Source: Paenibacillus sp. EZ-K15 (GTDB taxonomy: Bacteria; Bacillota; Bacilli; Paenibacillales; Paenibacillaceae). Taken from it: 64,000 bases of DNA. The stretch is from assembly GCF_002573715.1 (NCBI RefSeq), contig NZ_PDHM01000021.1:468625-532624 (forward strand). Reading direction: 5' to 3'. This document shows positions 25,674 to 35,424 of this stretch, one piece after another. The notes under the pieces are model-generated. The model saw nothing but the letters and a program-made list of their open reading frames with translations. It was not told the DNA's origin and made no database searches. A program made the translations under genes and the position numbers. How positions within the stretch are numbered: the stretch's first letter is position 1; the number at the start of each line of letters is the position of its first letter.

Positions 25674-25788
25674 AGTCTCCACCTCCATCCGATTCTTTAA
25701 TTGCAGATGACGGTTATCTCTTGACGCTTACTACTCTTTACACACACGTCTTGGGATTGAACCAATCTTCAGGAAGGAGATGGCAAGC

Positions 25789-26709
25789 TTAGAAAAAGCC
25801 GATCATGGCAGGCAGAACGATAAAGGAAGCCAGCGTAGTCCACAGAATGCACCTGGATACCAGCTTGGGCGCGGCATCGTATTGCTCAGCAAGAATTACC
25901 GCGTTCACGGCTGCAGGCATCGCCGACAAAATCAGGATAACCGCAAACAAGGTTCCCTCAATGGATAAAATCGCGAGCAAGCCCCAAGCCACCAATGGGC
26001 CCACCAGCATTCGCATCGTCATGCCCGACCAGAATCCACGCTTGGAGACGGCAGAAGCTCCGCCCTCCCGAACCCCAACCATCTGGGCGCCCAGTATGAC
26101 AAGAGCGAGCGGCGCATAAGCCGCGGACAGCATGGAAACGCCGGTATTCAACCCGTCCGGAAGCTGAAAATCCGTCAACCGGAAAAGGACGGCGAGTGCC
26201 GCCGCATAGACCGAGGGGAGAGTAAACACCGATTTGATCGCCTTCACAGCCGAAAAATGAGATCTCGCTGCCAGGTACACCCCTAATGTATTCATAATGA
26301 TAATTTGCACGATGACATACACCGATGCTTTATCCAGCCCTGCTTGCCCGAATGCAAGCAGGACGAGAGGAAGCCCGTAATTCACGCTGTTGGTAAAAAT
26401 CGTGGTCAAGGCGAGGCCCGATTTCTCTGTCTGGGACAAGCCCAGCATTTTACCGGCGAAGGCACTGAGCGCCCAAAGGGCGAGCACATTCAACAAGCAA
26501 AACGCAACCGTTACCGTGACCTCATTCGAGGTAATTGAAGCCTTCTCCAGCGTCTCGAAGATCAGAGCCGGGCTCAGCACATATAAAGACAAGGCCGAAA
26601 GCCCCTTGGTTTCAATGCCCTTGAATCGCTTAAGCAGGGCTCCGCCGATGACGGGCAGCGATATGGGAAGGAATACACTATAAATCGTAGCTAAGAAAGA
26701 AGAGATCAT
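25789..26709 (-). CDS. AEC-family transporter (auxin efflux carrier type)
   Basis: A 306-residue membrane protein with about ten hydrophobic segments and the AEC/MleP-type layout: MISSFLATIYSVFLPISLPV start, the first half ending near VYLAARSHF, and the second half with PLALVILGAQMVG, a region typical of the family. Bacterial members carry carboxylates such as malate; the substrate is not known here. I start at the ATG after AAAGGTGGACCTC rather than 24 codons upstream. Confidence 0.87.
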   Translation of the reverse strand: MISSFLATIYSVFLPISLPVIGGALLKRFKGIETKGLSALSLYVLSPALIFETLEKASITSNEVTVTVAFCLLNVLALWALSAFAGKMLGLSQTEKSGLALTTIFTNSVNYGLPLVLLAFGQAGLDKASVYVIVQIIIMNTLGVYLAARSHFSAVKAIKSVFTLPSVYAAALAVLFRLTDFQLPDGLNTGVSMLSAAYAPLALVILGAQMVGVREGGASAVSKRGFWSGMTMRMLVGPLVAWGLLAILSIEGTLFAVILILSAMPAAVNAVILAEQYDAAPKLVSRCILWTTLASFIVLPAMIGFF

Positions 26710-26819
26710 GAGGTCCACCTTTATGCAAAGTAAAATATCATTATCTCTACATCCTAACCCATACCTCAAGCATTCGTCCAAGATTTAAAGACTATAGGTT
26801 TAATAGGCCTAGGCTTTCA

Positions 26820-29800
26820 TTATGCCATCTTCCTGATGACAAACGACACGGTGGTTCCTCTGCCCCTTGTGCTGTCAATCATGAGCCCCTGCCCATAGAC
26901 TTGCTTCAAGCGCCGATCCGTGTTCATAAGGCCGACTCCCTTGCCGGCGGCACGCTGTCCACTCCCTAGCATCAAGCGGAGCTTCTCGGGATCCATGCCG
27001 GCACCATCATCCGCGATAATGACCTTGGCGGATTCAGCTTCACTTACGATGCGGATGGTTACAGTCCCTCCCTGGGTTCGCGCCAAGACCCCGTGAACGA
27101 CCGCATTCTCCACAATCGTCTGCATGGTCAAAGGGGGAAGCTTCCACTGCTGAACAGCGACTTCCTCGGAAATATGCCAACGGACACGCAGCCGTTCCCC
27201 AAACCGCTCCCCTTCGATATACAGGTATGAGCGAACCAAGCCCAGCTCCTGCTCCAGCGGGATAAAACGCTCCAAGTTGCTGATATCATAGCTGGCTCTC
27301 AGATAGTGGCTGAATTCGCCAATCAGCGCAATCATCCGTGAAGGGTCAATCTCACTAAGAGATGCAATCGAATTTAAGGTATTGTGCAGAAAATGCGGCT
27401 GAATTTGAGCCTGGAGCCAAGCTGCCTCCATATGCAGCCGTTCTTTAATGGAGCGCTTCAGCTCCAGCAGTGCGCGTACCCTTGTTTTTAATTCCAGATG
27501 GTCCACCGGTTTGATTAAATAATCGTTAGCTCCGGAAATGAAGCCCATATGAATATCCTCAGGCCGGTTTCTTGCGGTCAGCAGAAGAATCGGAAGCTCC
27601 GATATCATATACCTCTGCCGAATCGTCCTTGACAATTCATATCCTGACATCTGGGGCATCATCACATCAGATATGATGAGATCCCATTCTCCCTGCTCCA
27701 ATAATTGAAGGGCTTCCTCAGCCCGGGTAACGGTCACGATCTGATACCCTTCGTTTTCAAGCAAATGATGGATAACTTTTAGGTTAACCGGATCGTCATC
27801 TACGATGAGCAGCCTGCCATCGGTTTGACGAGAAAGCTTCTTAGTCTCGGATTCGGCCTCATCCTGTTCGTGTTTATCTGACATGTTAGATAGCCTCTCC
27901 TTCTCTTTCTCTGAATTTGAAGCCGGGGAGTCGGCCATAAACTCCTGTTTATCTGTCTTCTCCTGCCTCATCATATCGTCCACTTTCAGCGTGAACGTAA
28001 AGGAACTTCCCTGTCCCGGAGCGGATGACACGGAGAGCTCCCCTCCATGCAGCTCAACCAGCTGCTTGCAGATGCTGAGTCCAAGTCCCAACCCGCCTCC
28101 CGCTGCGGCAAAGCTGGAGTCTCCCTGCTCGTAGGGGAGGAATATCCGTCTTAATGTCTCTTCGTCCATCCCTATCCCCGTATCAAGAACGTGGACGCAG
28201 GCCCTTCCCTCAACAACGTCGGCAGTCACCGCGATCCGGCCTGACTCCGTATATTTGATTGCGTTGTGTATCAGATTGAATACAATCTGAACCAAGCGGC
28301 TTTCATCTGCCCATACCTTGGGAAAGTCATCCTCGATCTCGCATACGAGCTCGATTCGCTTGCCCTCCGCCATCGGACGGAGCATGTCCAGCACGCCTTG
28401 AGCAGCCGAACCGAGATGGACGCTCTGCATATTCAGCCGGATCCGCTTCTCCTTCAATAACGAAACATCCAGCAAGTCATCCAACAGCAGCGACATCCGC
28501 CTGCCAATGCCGGTAATCAGCTCCAGGTGGCCACGATCCTCTTGCTGAAGTAAACTCCCCTTGCGTTCCAGCAGCGTTTGCGCCATGTTAATCATGCCGT
28601 GCAGCGGATTTCGCAGCTCATGAGACGTATTTGCCAGAAATTCATCCTTCATCTTGTCTGCCCGCTGGAGCTGCTCGGCCTGTTCCCTCAGCACGACAGT
28701 GTTTCGGGTAAACCGGATAAACCAGAAGGAAGCAAATCCGAGAAACGCAATGATCAGGTCAATCGGGTAATACGGCAGTTCCTTAAAATACCGGAACCTT
28801 AAAATTCCGCTCATGATAATGTTGCAGGAAACGGCAACCGCCGACAGCAAGATAAATATGGCCGCTTCCGTCCGCTCACTGACCGCCTTCCTGGCAATCG
28901 AAGGCAGGAACAGCACGGAACTTATTAATACAAGTGATAAATAAGTAGAGAGATGCACCATCAGATGAAACGGAAGCAGCAAATAGGCCACGGCATACGA
29001 AACCACAAAGATCGTATAGGCCCGGTAAAATCCTTCTTTGATTCTCGGCCGGAGCAAATGCTTGGTACACAGAATCAAACATAATGATATAGCCACATAA
29101 GCAACAACCTTAAGCTTCACTGACCATTCGAAACGGATAGCAGGCTGCCAAACGAGCAGGAGCTTATCGTCGTCAACCAGCGTGGCCAGCAGCGTAAACA
29201 GGATAAGAGCCGCAAAATAAAACAGGCCTTTGTTCCGATAGCCGATTAGATACAGAATGAAGACATACATGACATGAAGAATTAGCACAATGCACACCAG
29301 CAGCTGCATGTTCTCCGAGAACGCTTTGCCCTTCATCACGGCTTCAGCTGTCCCGAATTTGATCGGCAGCTTAATCCCACCTGAATCAGGGTATTGATAA
29401 TTGCTCACTTCCAAGATAATATCCAGCTCATCCCCGGCAGCCGGAGGGATGAGTTCGACATGGGGTACATTTCTTGCCATATGGGTCTCCGGCGTATCGG
29501 AGGGATGTCCGGATTCGTACAATAACTCACCATTGACGTACAAACGATAGGCTGTACGGATATCGGTGATCCAGAGGCCGTAAGTTACGTTATGCTCCGG
29601 TACGAGCAGCTTGAGACGATAAGTTCCGAAACCCATTTGGTTCCCGTTCTTGTTTACACCTTCCCATGGATCAGGAACCTGTATCCAGCGCGGATCGGCG
29701 GCAGGCTGCCGCTGCCCTTGAGACCATCTATCCGGGCCCATCCATTGATTCGGATAAAAGGCCCATTCCCCGTTCAGCGCAACCGTATTGCGGTCATCCG

Positions 29801-29975
29801 CCTGCCAGTCCCGAAGATCCAACACTCCTTGCTGAAACGGAACCTCCTCAGGGATCATGATGATTTTAAAATACGCCAGCCGCACGGAAAGTAAGATAAC
29901 AATAAACAGAAAAGTAATCCCCAGCAGCCTTCTGCCGGAGATCGGTTTCGATTTCAAGTTGGAATAGGTCGACAA
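26820..29975 (-). CDS. 7TMR-DISM hybrid sensor kinase with two kinase modules
   Basis: A 1,051-residue sensor. Order: membrane helix (about 17-40); extracellular carbohydrate-binding-like DISM domain (LNGEWAFYPNQWM...YRLYVNGELLYESG); seven-helix DISM membrane region (about 220-410); HisKA with SHELRNPLHGMIN; HATPase (NLIHNAIKYTES, DTGIGM, GGGLGLGLSICKQL); receiver with Asp in LIISDVMMPQMSG; then a second, LytS-type His_kinase (IQPHFLHNTLNSIASL) with its own HATPase (NAVVHG, ADDGAGM). The start is TTG with AAGGG upstream. It shares a strand with a REC-BTAD regulator and an unknown gene, which probably form its output pathway. The DISM domain suggests a carbohydrate ligand. Confidence 0.9.
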   Translation of the reverse strand: MSTYSNLKSKPISGRRLLGITFLFIVILLSVRLAYFKIIMIPEEVPFQQGVLDLRDWQADDRNTVALNGEWAFYPNQWMGPDRWSQGQRQPAADPRWIQVPDPWEGVNKNGNQMGFGTYRLKLLVPEHNVTYGLWITDIRTAYRLYVNGELLYESGHPSDTPETHMARNVPHVELIPPAAGDELDIILEVSNYQYPDSGGIKLPIKFGTAEAVMKGKAFSENMQLLVCIVLILHVMYVFILYLIGYRNKGLFYFAALILFTLLATLVDDDKLLLVWQPAIRFEWSVKLKVVAYVAISLCLILCTKHLLRPRIKEGFYRAYTIFVVSYAVAYLLLPFHLMVHLSTYLSLVLISSVLFLPSIARKAVSERTEAAIFILLSAVAVSCNIIMSGILRFRYFKELPYYPIDLIIAFLGFASFWFIRFTRNTVVLREQAEQLQRADKMKDEFLANTSHELRNPLHGMINMAQTLLERKGSLLQQEDRGHLELITGIGRRMSLLLDDLLDVSLLKEKRIRLNMQSVHLGSAAQGVLDMLRPMAEGKRIELVCEIEDDFPKVWADESRLVQIVFNLIHNAIKYTESGRIAVTADVVEGRACVHVLDTGIGMDEETLRRIFLPYEQGDSSFAAAGGGLGLGLSICKQLVELHGGELSVSSAPGQGSSFTFTLKVDDMMRQEKTDKQEFMADSPASNSEKEKERLSNMSDKHEQDEAESETKKLSRQTDGRLLIVDDDPVNLKVIHHLLENEGYQIVTVTRAEEALQLLEQGEWDLIISDVMMPQMSGYELSRTIRQRYMISELPILLLTARNRPEDIHMGFISGANDYLIKPVDHLELKTRVRALLELKRSIKERLHMEAAWLQAQIQPHFLHNTLNSIASLSEIDPSRMIALIGEFSHYLRASYDISNLERFIPLEQELGLVRSYLYIEGERFGERLRVRWHISEEVAVQQWKLPPLTMQTIVENAVVHGVLARTQGGTVTIRIVSEAESAKVIIADDGAGMDPEKLRLMLGSGQRAAGKGVGLMNTDRRLKQVYGQGLMIDSTRGRGTTVSFVIRKMA

Positions 29976-30107
29976 TCATAACAGTCCCTTATAACATATT
30001 GTAAAAAACCAACAACACTGCACAACTGTCCATTATTTTACATCGTTACGGAGCTGTTGTCTGTTCCTTTTCCATAATGTCCAATAAATACAGGTCTGGT
30101 CAGGCCG

Positions 30108-30599
30108 CTATACAAACGATAATGTCTTGCCTGGGCGCTGCAGCGGCTGGTACGGACATAATTCCGTAGCGGATACATACTTCACCGTATAGTAAGAGTA
30201 GAATCTTTTTCTCCCGGATGCTTCATAAATCCACGAAAAAAAGTCGAAAATCGAATCATCCACCCATTTTCCGTTGTACTCGATCAACGACCGCAAATAA
30301 GGGATTTGGAGTTTCACTCCCCCATCCCACATGAAGATAAATGTGTTAACCTCGGCATTTTTTTGCAACAAAAAATGGACGGTACGCTCATCCAGCAAGT
30401 ACTTGTCCTGACCACACAGAAATACCGGACCCTCATCAGTGGCAACGATACCAATCCGCTTGCCGTTGAAGTGAACATAGAAACCTCTGCAATGCTGGAG
30501 GTCCTTCTCAGCATCAAGCTCGAACTCCCGAAACGTTCCAAGCTCCAATCCCATGGCCTTATGCAGCGAAGATTCCTTAAATTTCCGAATGAATTTCAT
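30108..30599 (-). CDS. Hypothetical protein between the BTAD regulator and the DISM kinase
   Basis: A 163-residue soluble protein (MKFIRKFKESSLHKAMGLEL start) with a mixed beta/alpha composition and many aromatic residues. No motif is recognised. GGGAGG lies 14 bases before this ATG; a GTG 12 codons upstream has no proper site. It is cut off from the regulator by a strong terminator, and is 130 bases upstream of the DISM kinase, so it may be part of the kinase transcript. Confidence 0.65.
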   Translation of the reverse strand: MKFIRKFKESSLHKAMGLELGTFREFELDAEKDLQHCRGFYVHFNGKRIGIVATDEGPVFLCGQDKYLLDERTVHFLLQKNAEVNTFIFMWDGGVKLQIPYLRSLIEYNGKWVDDSIFDFFSWIYEASGRKRFYSYYTVKYVSATELCPYQPLQRPGKTLSFV

Positions 30600-30710
30600 A
30601 ACCGAATCATGTACCTCCCGATTGTTATGGTTCACTCCACAGTATAGGAGGCCGTCCTCTACAATTTCTGAACAACACCGGGAGAACCATAAAATCGGGC
30701 ATCAAGATAC

Positions 30711-30741
30711 AAAAAATCACCGGTCGAACAACCGGTGATTT
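30711..30741 (-). terminator. Terminator after the REC-BTAD gene
   Basis: AAATCACCGGT pairs perfectly with ACCGGTGATTT; on the minus strand six Ts follow. Confidence 0.9.
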
Positions 30742-30771
30742 CATATCGAATGCATGTTTGGCTACTTCATC

Positions 30772-31929
30772 CTATTTCATATTGGTGAGTTGGATTCCAT
30801 TGCTCCATTCGTCGTACCATTTCACAATGTAAGGACTTGGCGCCTCGCCCATCTCATCTTCTAACACCTGACACAGAAGACTGAATTGACGGTGCACCTG
30901 GGCCGGATTATCCTGCAAAGCATATATTTTCATCAATGAAAAATAAGCCTTTTCCTCCAGGTGATGCTGCCGTTGGATCGAGAAGTAGCATAATATGGCT
31001 TCATCGATGCGTTCCTGATCCACATACCATTCCGCCATGGATAAAGAAACGCTAAGCCACAACTCCTTCAGCCTTTGACGTTCTCCTTCTGCCCACCAAT
31101 AGTCATATTCCTGCAGGTAGTCTCCCGTGTACAATTTCATCATTTCAATATGTCGCTCAATCAATTCAGCCGACACGGAGGGATTTGACATGAACCAGTT
31201 CTCCCACTCCTCAATGTCCAACTGCACGCCTTCCATATTCAGCACATAGCCTTCTGTCGTGTTGGTGATTTGGAAGCGGGTATCATAAGGCTCCAATGTT
31301 TTTCGGATATGATAAATAGCCGTGTACAGCTGAGGATAGGCTTTATCCATGTCAAAATCCGGCCATAACATATCGATCAATGCCGACTTTCGTACAAGCT
31401 GTCCTCTATGCTGAAGCAGATAAATGAATATCTCCTGAGCCCGGGTTGTCCGCCAATGAAGCAGCGCGAATTGCCCCTGTTCATTCGGCTGCTCGATCAT
31501 AACCTGGCGGAACATCGTCATCCGAATGTTTCGATTGGACTCCATGACCTCTTCCGGTCTGGACGCAATGCGGCTTCGCAAACGCTCCATCGTTTTGGCG
31601 ACTCGATCAAGCTGGACAGGTTTAACAATATAATCTACGGCATTCAATTCAAAGGCAGTAACTGCATATTCGTGATACCCTGTCACAAATACAATACAGA
31701 GATGAGGCTTCTGCTCAAGCAGCTGCTCTGCCAGCTCAATGCCGTTCAATTCCGGCAAGCTGATATCCAAAAACACGATATCAACGTCCCTAGTAAGAAT
31801 TTCGTCTCGTCCTTCAAAGGGATTCGTATATGTACCGATTACATCTATAGACATGGTATCCAGTTTTAACAGCTGACGTTCTAAATACTTCAAGGCCAAC
31901 GGTTCATCATCTACGAGAATTACCTTCAT
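30772..31929 (-). CDS. Response regulator with winged-helix and BTAD domains (SARP-like)
   Basis: A 385-residue regulator: receiver (about 1-120) with DDE at 11-13, phospho-Asp in IVFLDISLPELNG and Lys in YIVKPVQ; winged-helix DNA-binding domain (about 150-245, ALIDMLWPDFDMDKAYPQLYTAIYHIRKTLEP); then a bacterial transcriptional activation domain (about 250-375, YTGDYLQEYDYWWAEGERQRL). This domain set is common in Paenibacillus as the partner of DISM hybrid kinases such as the one encoded just downstream. AAGGAG lies 9 bases before the ATG. Confidence 0.92.
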   Translation of the reverse strand: MKVILVDDEPLALKYLERQLLKLDTMSIDVIGTYTNPFEGRDEILTRDVDIVFLDISLPELNGIELAEQLLEQKPHLCIVFVTGYHEYAVTAFELNAVDYIVKPVQLDRVAKTMERLRSRIASRPEEVMESNRNIRMTMFRQVMIEQPNEQGQFALLHWRTTRAQEIFIYLLQHRGQLVRKSALIDMLWPDFDMDKAYPQLYTAIYHIRKTLEPYDTRFQITNTTEGYVLNMEGVQLDIEEWENWFMSNPSVSAELIERHIEMMKLYTGDYLQEYDYWWAEGERQRLKELWLSVSLSMAEWYVDQERIDEAILCYFSIQRQHHLEEKAYFSLMKIYALQDNPAQVHRQFSLLCQVLEDEMGEAPSPYIVKWYDEWSNGIQLTNMK

Positions 31930-32358
31930 TCATATTACTCCTTGGATTGGAAAAATACGGTCACATTTAACTATATTGATTCCTTCGCATTGTTGCAACA
32001 AGCGAAAGCATGTTTTACAAAATTCTCAACTTTCGCAGCTTAACAAGCTTCACCGGCAGACCACAGGCTGTATGTACGATACTAATTGTACCTTTATTCT
32101 GTTTAACGCATCGCTATGGGTTGCCCTATAATCCTTATTCCTTAAGTGATCGTATTCAAACCTAATCAATTTTTTTCCTATTAAATAATTCCCTACTCTT
32201 TTCTTTCAGGATGCTCTTTTACGTATTTCTCACTATATAGTACTACATAACTCAAAAACTCATTATAATTATTGTCCCCAATGTAGTATTCTTACCAAGG
32301 TTCATAGTAGGTAGAAAATTGAAGTGGGGGAAAGCAAAGATAACAAAAAACAGATCAA
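31930..32358. other. AT-rich intergenic region, start of the accessory tract
   Basis: No gene or clear terminator seen. Base composition turns AT-rich here and stays so until about 38,300, where the injection-system genes begin. The change suggests horizontally acquired or frequently exchanged DNA. Confidence 0.4.
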
Positions 32359-32625
32359 TCATGGTGGTATTTGACCATAAGCAACCTGTTTAAACTCTTC
32401 ATGCAAGGGAAATGCCATTCTCCATGATAAATCTACTTTTTCCTCTTCCGTTAACTGTTGCCCAACATCTTCTATGTTGAACTGCTTTAGTTCATATATT
32501 ATGTTGCTAATTTCTTCTTGTGCATTAATTCCGTTGTTAATCAATATCTCAGCTAAAGTTACTTTTATTGTAATATTCTCACTAAATGTATTCCAGCAAT
32601 CTCTTTCAAAACGGACTGCCCTCAT
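32359..32625 (-). CDS. Small hypothetical protein, possibly an immunity-type or truncated gene
   Basis: An 88-residue soluble, acidic protein (MRAVRFERDCWNTFSENI start). The second half (QQLTEEEKVDLSWRMAFPLHEEF) is helical and charged. I see no ribosome binding site before the ATG, so the 5' end may be missing. Its size, AT-rich composition and company of toxin and immunity relics suggest an orphan immunity gene, but no family is recognised. Confidence 0.4.
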   Translation of the reverse strand: MRAVRFERDCWNTFSENITIKVTLAEILINNGINAQEEISNIIYELKQFNIEDVGQQLTEEEKVDLSWRMAFPLHEEFKQVAYGQIPP

Positions 32626-32739
32626 AAACGAGCGTACGATCTTTTCCCCAACTCACTTCCAGCAATATTTTTTGACCAAGCTTCCTAAAATAGGGTAACA
32701 TAGAGCTGATCATTCATTTAATTATTGGAGGAGTTCATA

Positions 32740-33428
32740 TTGGAAGCCGTCATACAACATCAGTGGAATTTAAGTGAGATGGAAGCCATTGAATTACAGC
32801 GGGAATTAGCTAAAAAAGTTATTACCGAGGATTGGTTTGACCCAATCCATTATGTTGCGGAGTAGACGTTGCTTACAGCAAAAACAATAATACACTAATT
32901 GCAGCGATTGTCGTTTTAGAATTAGATTCATTGAAAATTGTAGAATCCGTTGTCATTGAAGATACGGTTCAATTCCCATATATCCCAGGTTTATTTTCGT
33001 TCCGAGAACTTCCTCCGATTATAAAAGCATTTGAAAAGATAAAGACCAATCCTCAATTAGTCGTATGTGACGGACAAGGGCTCGCCCACCCTAGACGGTT
33101 TGGATTAGCCTGCCATTTGGGGGTCCTGTATGATATCCCCACCATTGGGTGTGGAAAAACGAAGCTATCCGGCAATTTTACAGAACCCGATCAACATAGA
33201 GGAGCTCAGTCACCATTAATCGATAATCGTGAAATCATTGGGAATGTATTAAGAACGCAGAAGAATATTAATCCCATCTTTGTTTCCATCGGCCATCGGG
33301 TATCCTTAACGACTGCCTGCCAATGGATACTCAAACTTTCACCGAAATATCGGCTACCCGAAACGACTCGGCAAGCTGATCAGCTTGTGAAAGAGACATT
33401 GTCGCTTCACAACCATTCCCTGAGTTAG
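32740..33428 (+). pseudogene. nfi: Endonuclease V, frameshifted
   Basis: Endonuclease V cleaves DNA next to deaminated bases such as hypoxanthine. A TTG start after GGAGGAG opens a frame reading QRELAKKVITEDWFDPIHYVAE and then a stop. One base later the frame continues VDVAYSKN..., followed by all the family motifs: YIPGLFSFREL, VVCDGQGLAHPRRFG, HLGVLYDIPTIGCGKTKL, FVSIGHRVSL and YRLPETTRQAD. The expected joint VAGVDVAY is broken by a single missing base near 32,856-32,860. The catalytic Asp of VDVAY lies just after the shift. It is either a recent pseudogene or a sequencing error. Confidence 0.85.
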
Positions 33429-33507
33429 TCACAGCCACCGGCTTAGCCGATGACTTCATCTTATCATAAAGTTCAAGGGGGTTTTACTCATAGCTATAAA
33501 CCTTCCT

Positions 33508-33567
33508 GAACCCCGGTTGAACCGGGGGTTCTAATACAAAATAAAAGACGGGCGAAAACCGCCCATC
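33508..33567. terminator. Two hairpins after nfi, one a likely terminator
   Basis: AACCCCGGTT/AACCGGGGGTT (33,508-33,531) is a strong near-palindrome. About 15 bases on, GACGGGCG/CCGCCCATC (33,547-33,567) is followed on the minus strand by TTTTATTTT and probably ends minus-strand transcription from the YwqK-like gene. The rest of 33,429-33,795 holds nothing I recognise. Confidence 0.55.
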
Positions 33568-33795
33568 TTAGACTACATAACAAACCATAACAACACATCA
33601 AGTCTTTCGCATCTAAAAGGCCTTATTCAATCGTCTCGCGTATCGTAATGGAGAAAGGTATTTTCACCGGACTGGTATCTCCCTAAAGACTCCATTTAAC
33701 GCTTACAATTATTGCTCTAGCTTATAACGGCTTCTATATTCAGGAATTTTGCTGATAGTATATCATATGAGCTTAAGCATGATAAAATAATTAGA

Positions 33796-34209
33796 TCAGA
33801 GTACTTCTGACTTTTCTTCTACCAGATTTCCATGCTCGTCATATTTTTTAAAACTTAATCTTCTGCCTAAAACCCTATATTCAACTAACTTTGTACAACC
33901 ATTTTCATAATACTCCTTTTGCGGACCTTCTAGTACATTTTTGTCGAGATGCTTAATTTCTTTGACTTGTCCATTCGGATAATATTGAACCATTTCCCCA
34001 TGCTTAATGCCGTCTTTAACTACGTAATAACCTGCTAAATCACCATTCTCATAACAATCATAGATTATACCAGTAAATAAATGTTCATTATTCTCTTGAT
34101 CATATTGCACTATAAAGGAATCATATTCGTCCCCTCCATACCCAAATGTATCTTCGAACTGACTACCATTTTTTAGAACATATTCTTTATTCAATATTTT
34201 ATCTTCCAA
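33796..34209 (-). CDS. YwqK-family immunity/antitoxin protein with MORN-like repeats
   Basis: A 137-residue protein with MORN-variant repeats: GIIYDCYENGDLAGYYVVKDG, HGEMVQYYPNGQVKEIKHLD, GPQKEYYENGCTK. In Bacillus, YwqK is the antitoxin of the LXG toxin YwqJ, a predicted deaminase. Here it starts at TTG, 9 bases after GGAGG, and overlaps the stop of a YwqJ-like deaminase remnant by 11 bases, the expected toxin-immunity coupling. The antitoxin appears intact although the toxin frame is broken. Confidence 0.75.
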   Translation of the reverse strand: MEDKILNKEYVLKNGSQFEDTFGYGGDEYDSFIVQYDQENNEHLFTGIIYDCYENGDLAGYYVVKDGIKHGEMVQYYPNGQVKEIKHLDKNVLEGPQKEYYENGCTKLVEYRVLGRRLSFKKYDEHGNLVEEKSEVL

Positions 34210-34560
34210 CTTTAGGCACCTCCGAAATTATTTCAAATCCCTCAAGTATATATGCGCAGTGTGGACAACACTTAAACATGGTTCCACCAGACTTCTTCTT
34301 GTTAACTCCTGTTCTTATTACATTTACTACTATATCTTCTATTCGAGCATTGGGATTCTTCTTTAGGGCTTCGTTTACAGCCAAAACTTCAGCATGAGAA
34401 CCCGCTCCCTTACTTGAGGTGACTATAAGAATCGAATACTTTTTTTGGCATTAAACTCGCCACATTTATCCAACGGATAGTTAGCTTCTGATAACCCTTT
34501 AAATCAAGTATATCCTGTAAATTTTTATGTGTTTTATTTAACCTGGTGGGGTTGTCGACT
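34199..34560 (-). pseudogene. Remnant of a YwqJ-like deaminase toxin C-terminus
   Basis: The last 75 codons read TSSKGAGSHAEVLAVNEALK then KCCPHCAYILEGFE, the HAE and CxxC motifs of the cytidine-deaminase superfamily as in YwqJ toxins. Upstream the protein continues only if the frame is changed: LSEANYPLDKCGEFNA lies in another frame, and PTRLNKTHKNLQDILDLKG in a third. So only the toxin tip survives, with at least two frameshifts and no N-terminal delivery domain. It is followed by the YwqK-like immunity gene. Confidence 0.65.
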
Positions 34561-34941
34561 TCCCTTTCACAGGCCTATAGCGCGCTGAGCCCCCTTAGCT
34601 ATATACGCCAACTGTACCAACCACTCCACAAGCCGCCCCTATTAGTATGGCTCGAGCATGGCGACCATTAAACTCACTGCCACTACTAGCTGCAATGGAG
34701 ACATAAAAACGTAAACAAAGTAGCGCCCCAGTTAGTTCTTTACAACAATTTTTTGTATCTTAATGTAGGGCGAATATAAAATAGACTCATCCTAATTTAA
34801 TAGAATGAGCTAGAATAAATTATTCATATTAAATTTATAAAACTATCAGACTTGTTTTGGAATTAACAGTGATACTATCTCTCTCTGATTCTTTTTTTTC
34901 GCTAAATCCATTACACTACTATTTAACTCTGACCCTGATTA
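34561..34941 (-). other. Decayed coding sequence
   Basis: There is no intact frame. On the minus strand a short stretch reads SSGSEFNGRHARAILIGAACGVVGTVGVY before a stop, a glycine-rich hydrophobic piece like the pre-toxin membrane region of the VgrG-toxin gene in this window. It may be the body of the same decayed effector. The evidence is weak. Confidence 0.35.
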
Positions 34942-35409
34942 TCAAATTGCAACATCTTGGTATCCTACATCAACTACTTTTTCATCTAATAAACGAAGTC
35001 CTAAACCATTTTCTAAATCCCATGTACAATTAAAGAGGATTCCAATATCACGTTCTTCGTTAATATCTCCATAAGGGACAACAATACCATCTAAAGTAAT
35101 CATCTGCATTAGTTGTTCCGTTGTATCAATAAAAGGATAATTTTCATTAAAAGCGATGTCATAACCTAGTTCATGACGCTTTTGCTGATAATAGTTTAGA
35201 ATTGGTTGCAGTAAACTTATCTGCACTTGCTCCCAATTTTCCATTAACATTTGATATGCCAAATACTGTTCTTTATCAAATATCCCTTCATCATCCCCTT
35301 TGACCATAAGTGATATCGGCGTTTCAACTCCAAAATAATTAATAGTAATATCCTTAGACCAAATATAATCATAATCAAGTTCCCCAAACACTGCATCATT
35401 AATTTTCAT
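34942..35409 (-). CDS. DUF6985-like immunity-type protein
   Basis: A 155-residue acidic protein beginning MKINDAVFGELDYDYIWSKD and ending ENGLGLRLLDEKVVDVGYQDVAI, the closing motif I associate with DUF6985 proteins, which often sit beside toxin genes. The ATG has AGGAGAG upstream. It lies 15 bases after a decayed nuclease toxin tip on the same strand, so it is probably that toxin's immunity protein. The domain name is from memory. Confidence 0.65.
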   Translation of the reverse strand: MKINDAVFGELDYDYIWSKDITINYFGVETPISLMVKGDDEGIFDKEQYLAYQMLMENWEQVQISLLQPILNYYQQKRHELGYDIAFNENYPFIDTTEQLMQMITLDGIVVPYGDINEERDIGILFNCTWDLENGLGLRLLDEKVVDVGYQDVAI

Positions 35410-35424
35410 AATAAACTCTCCTCT

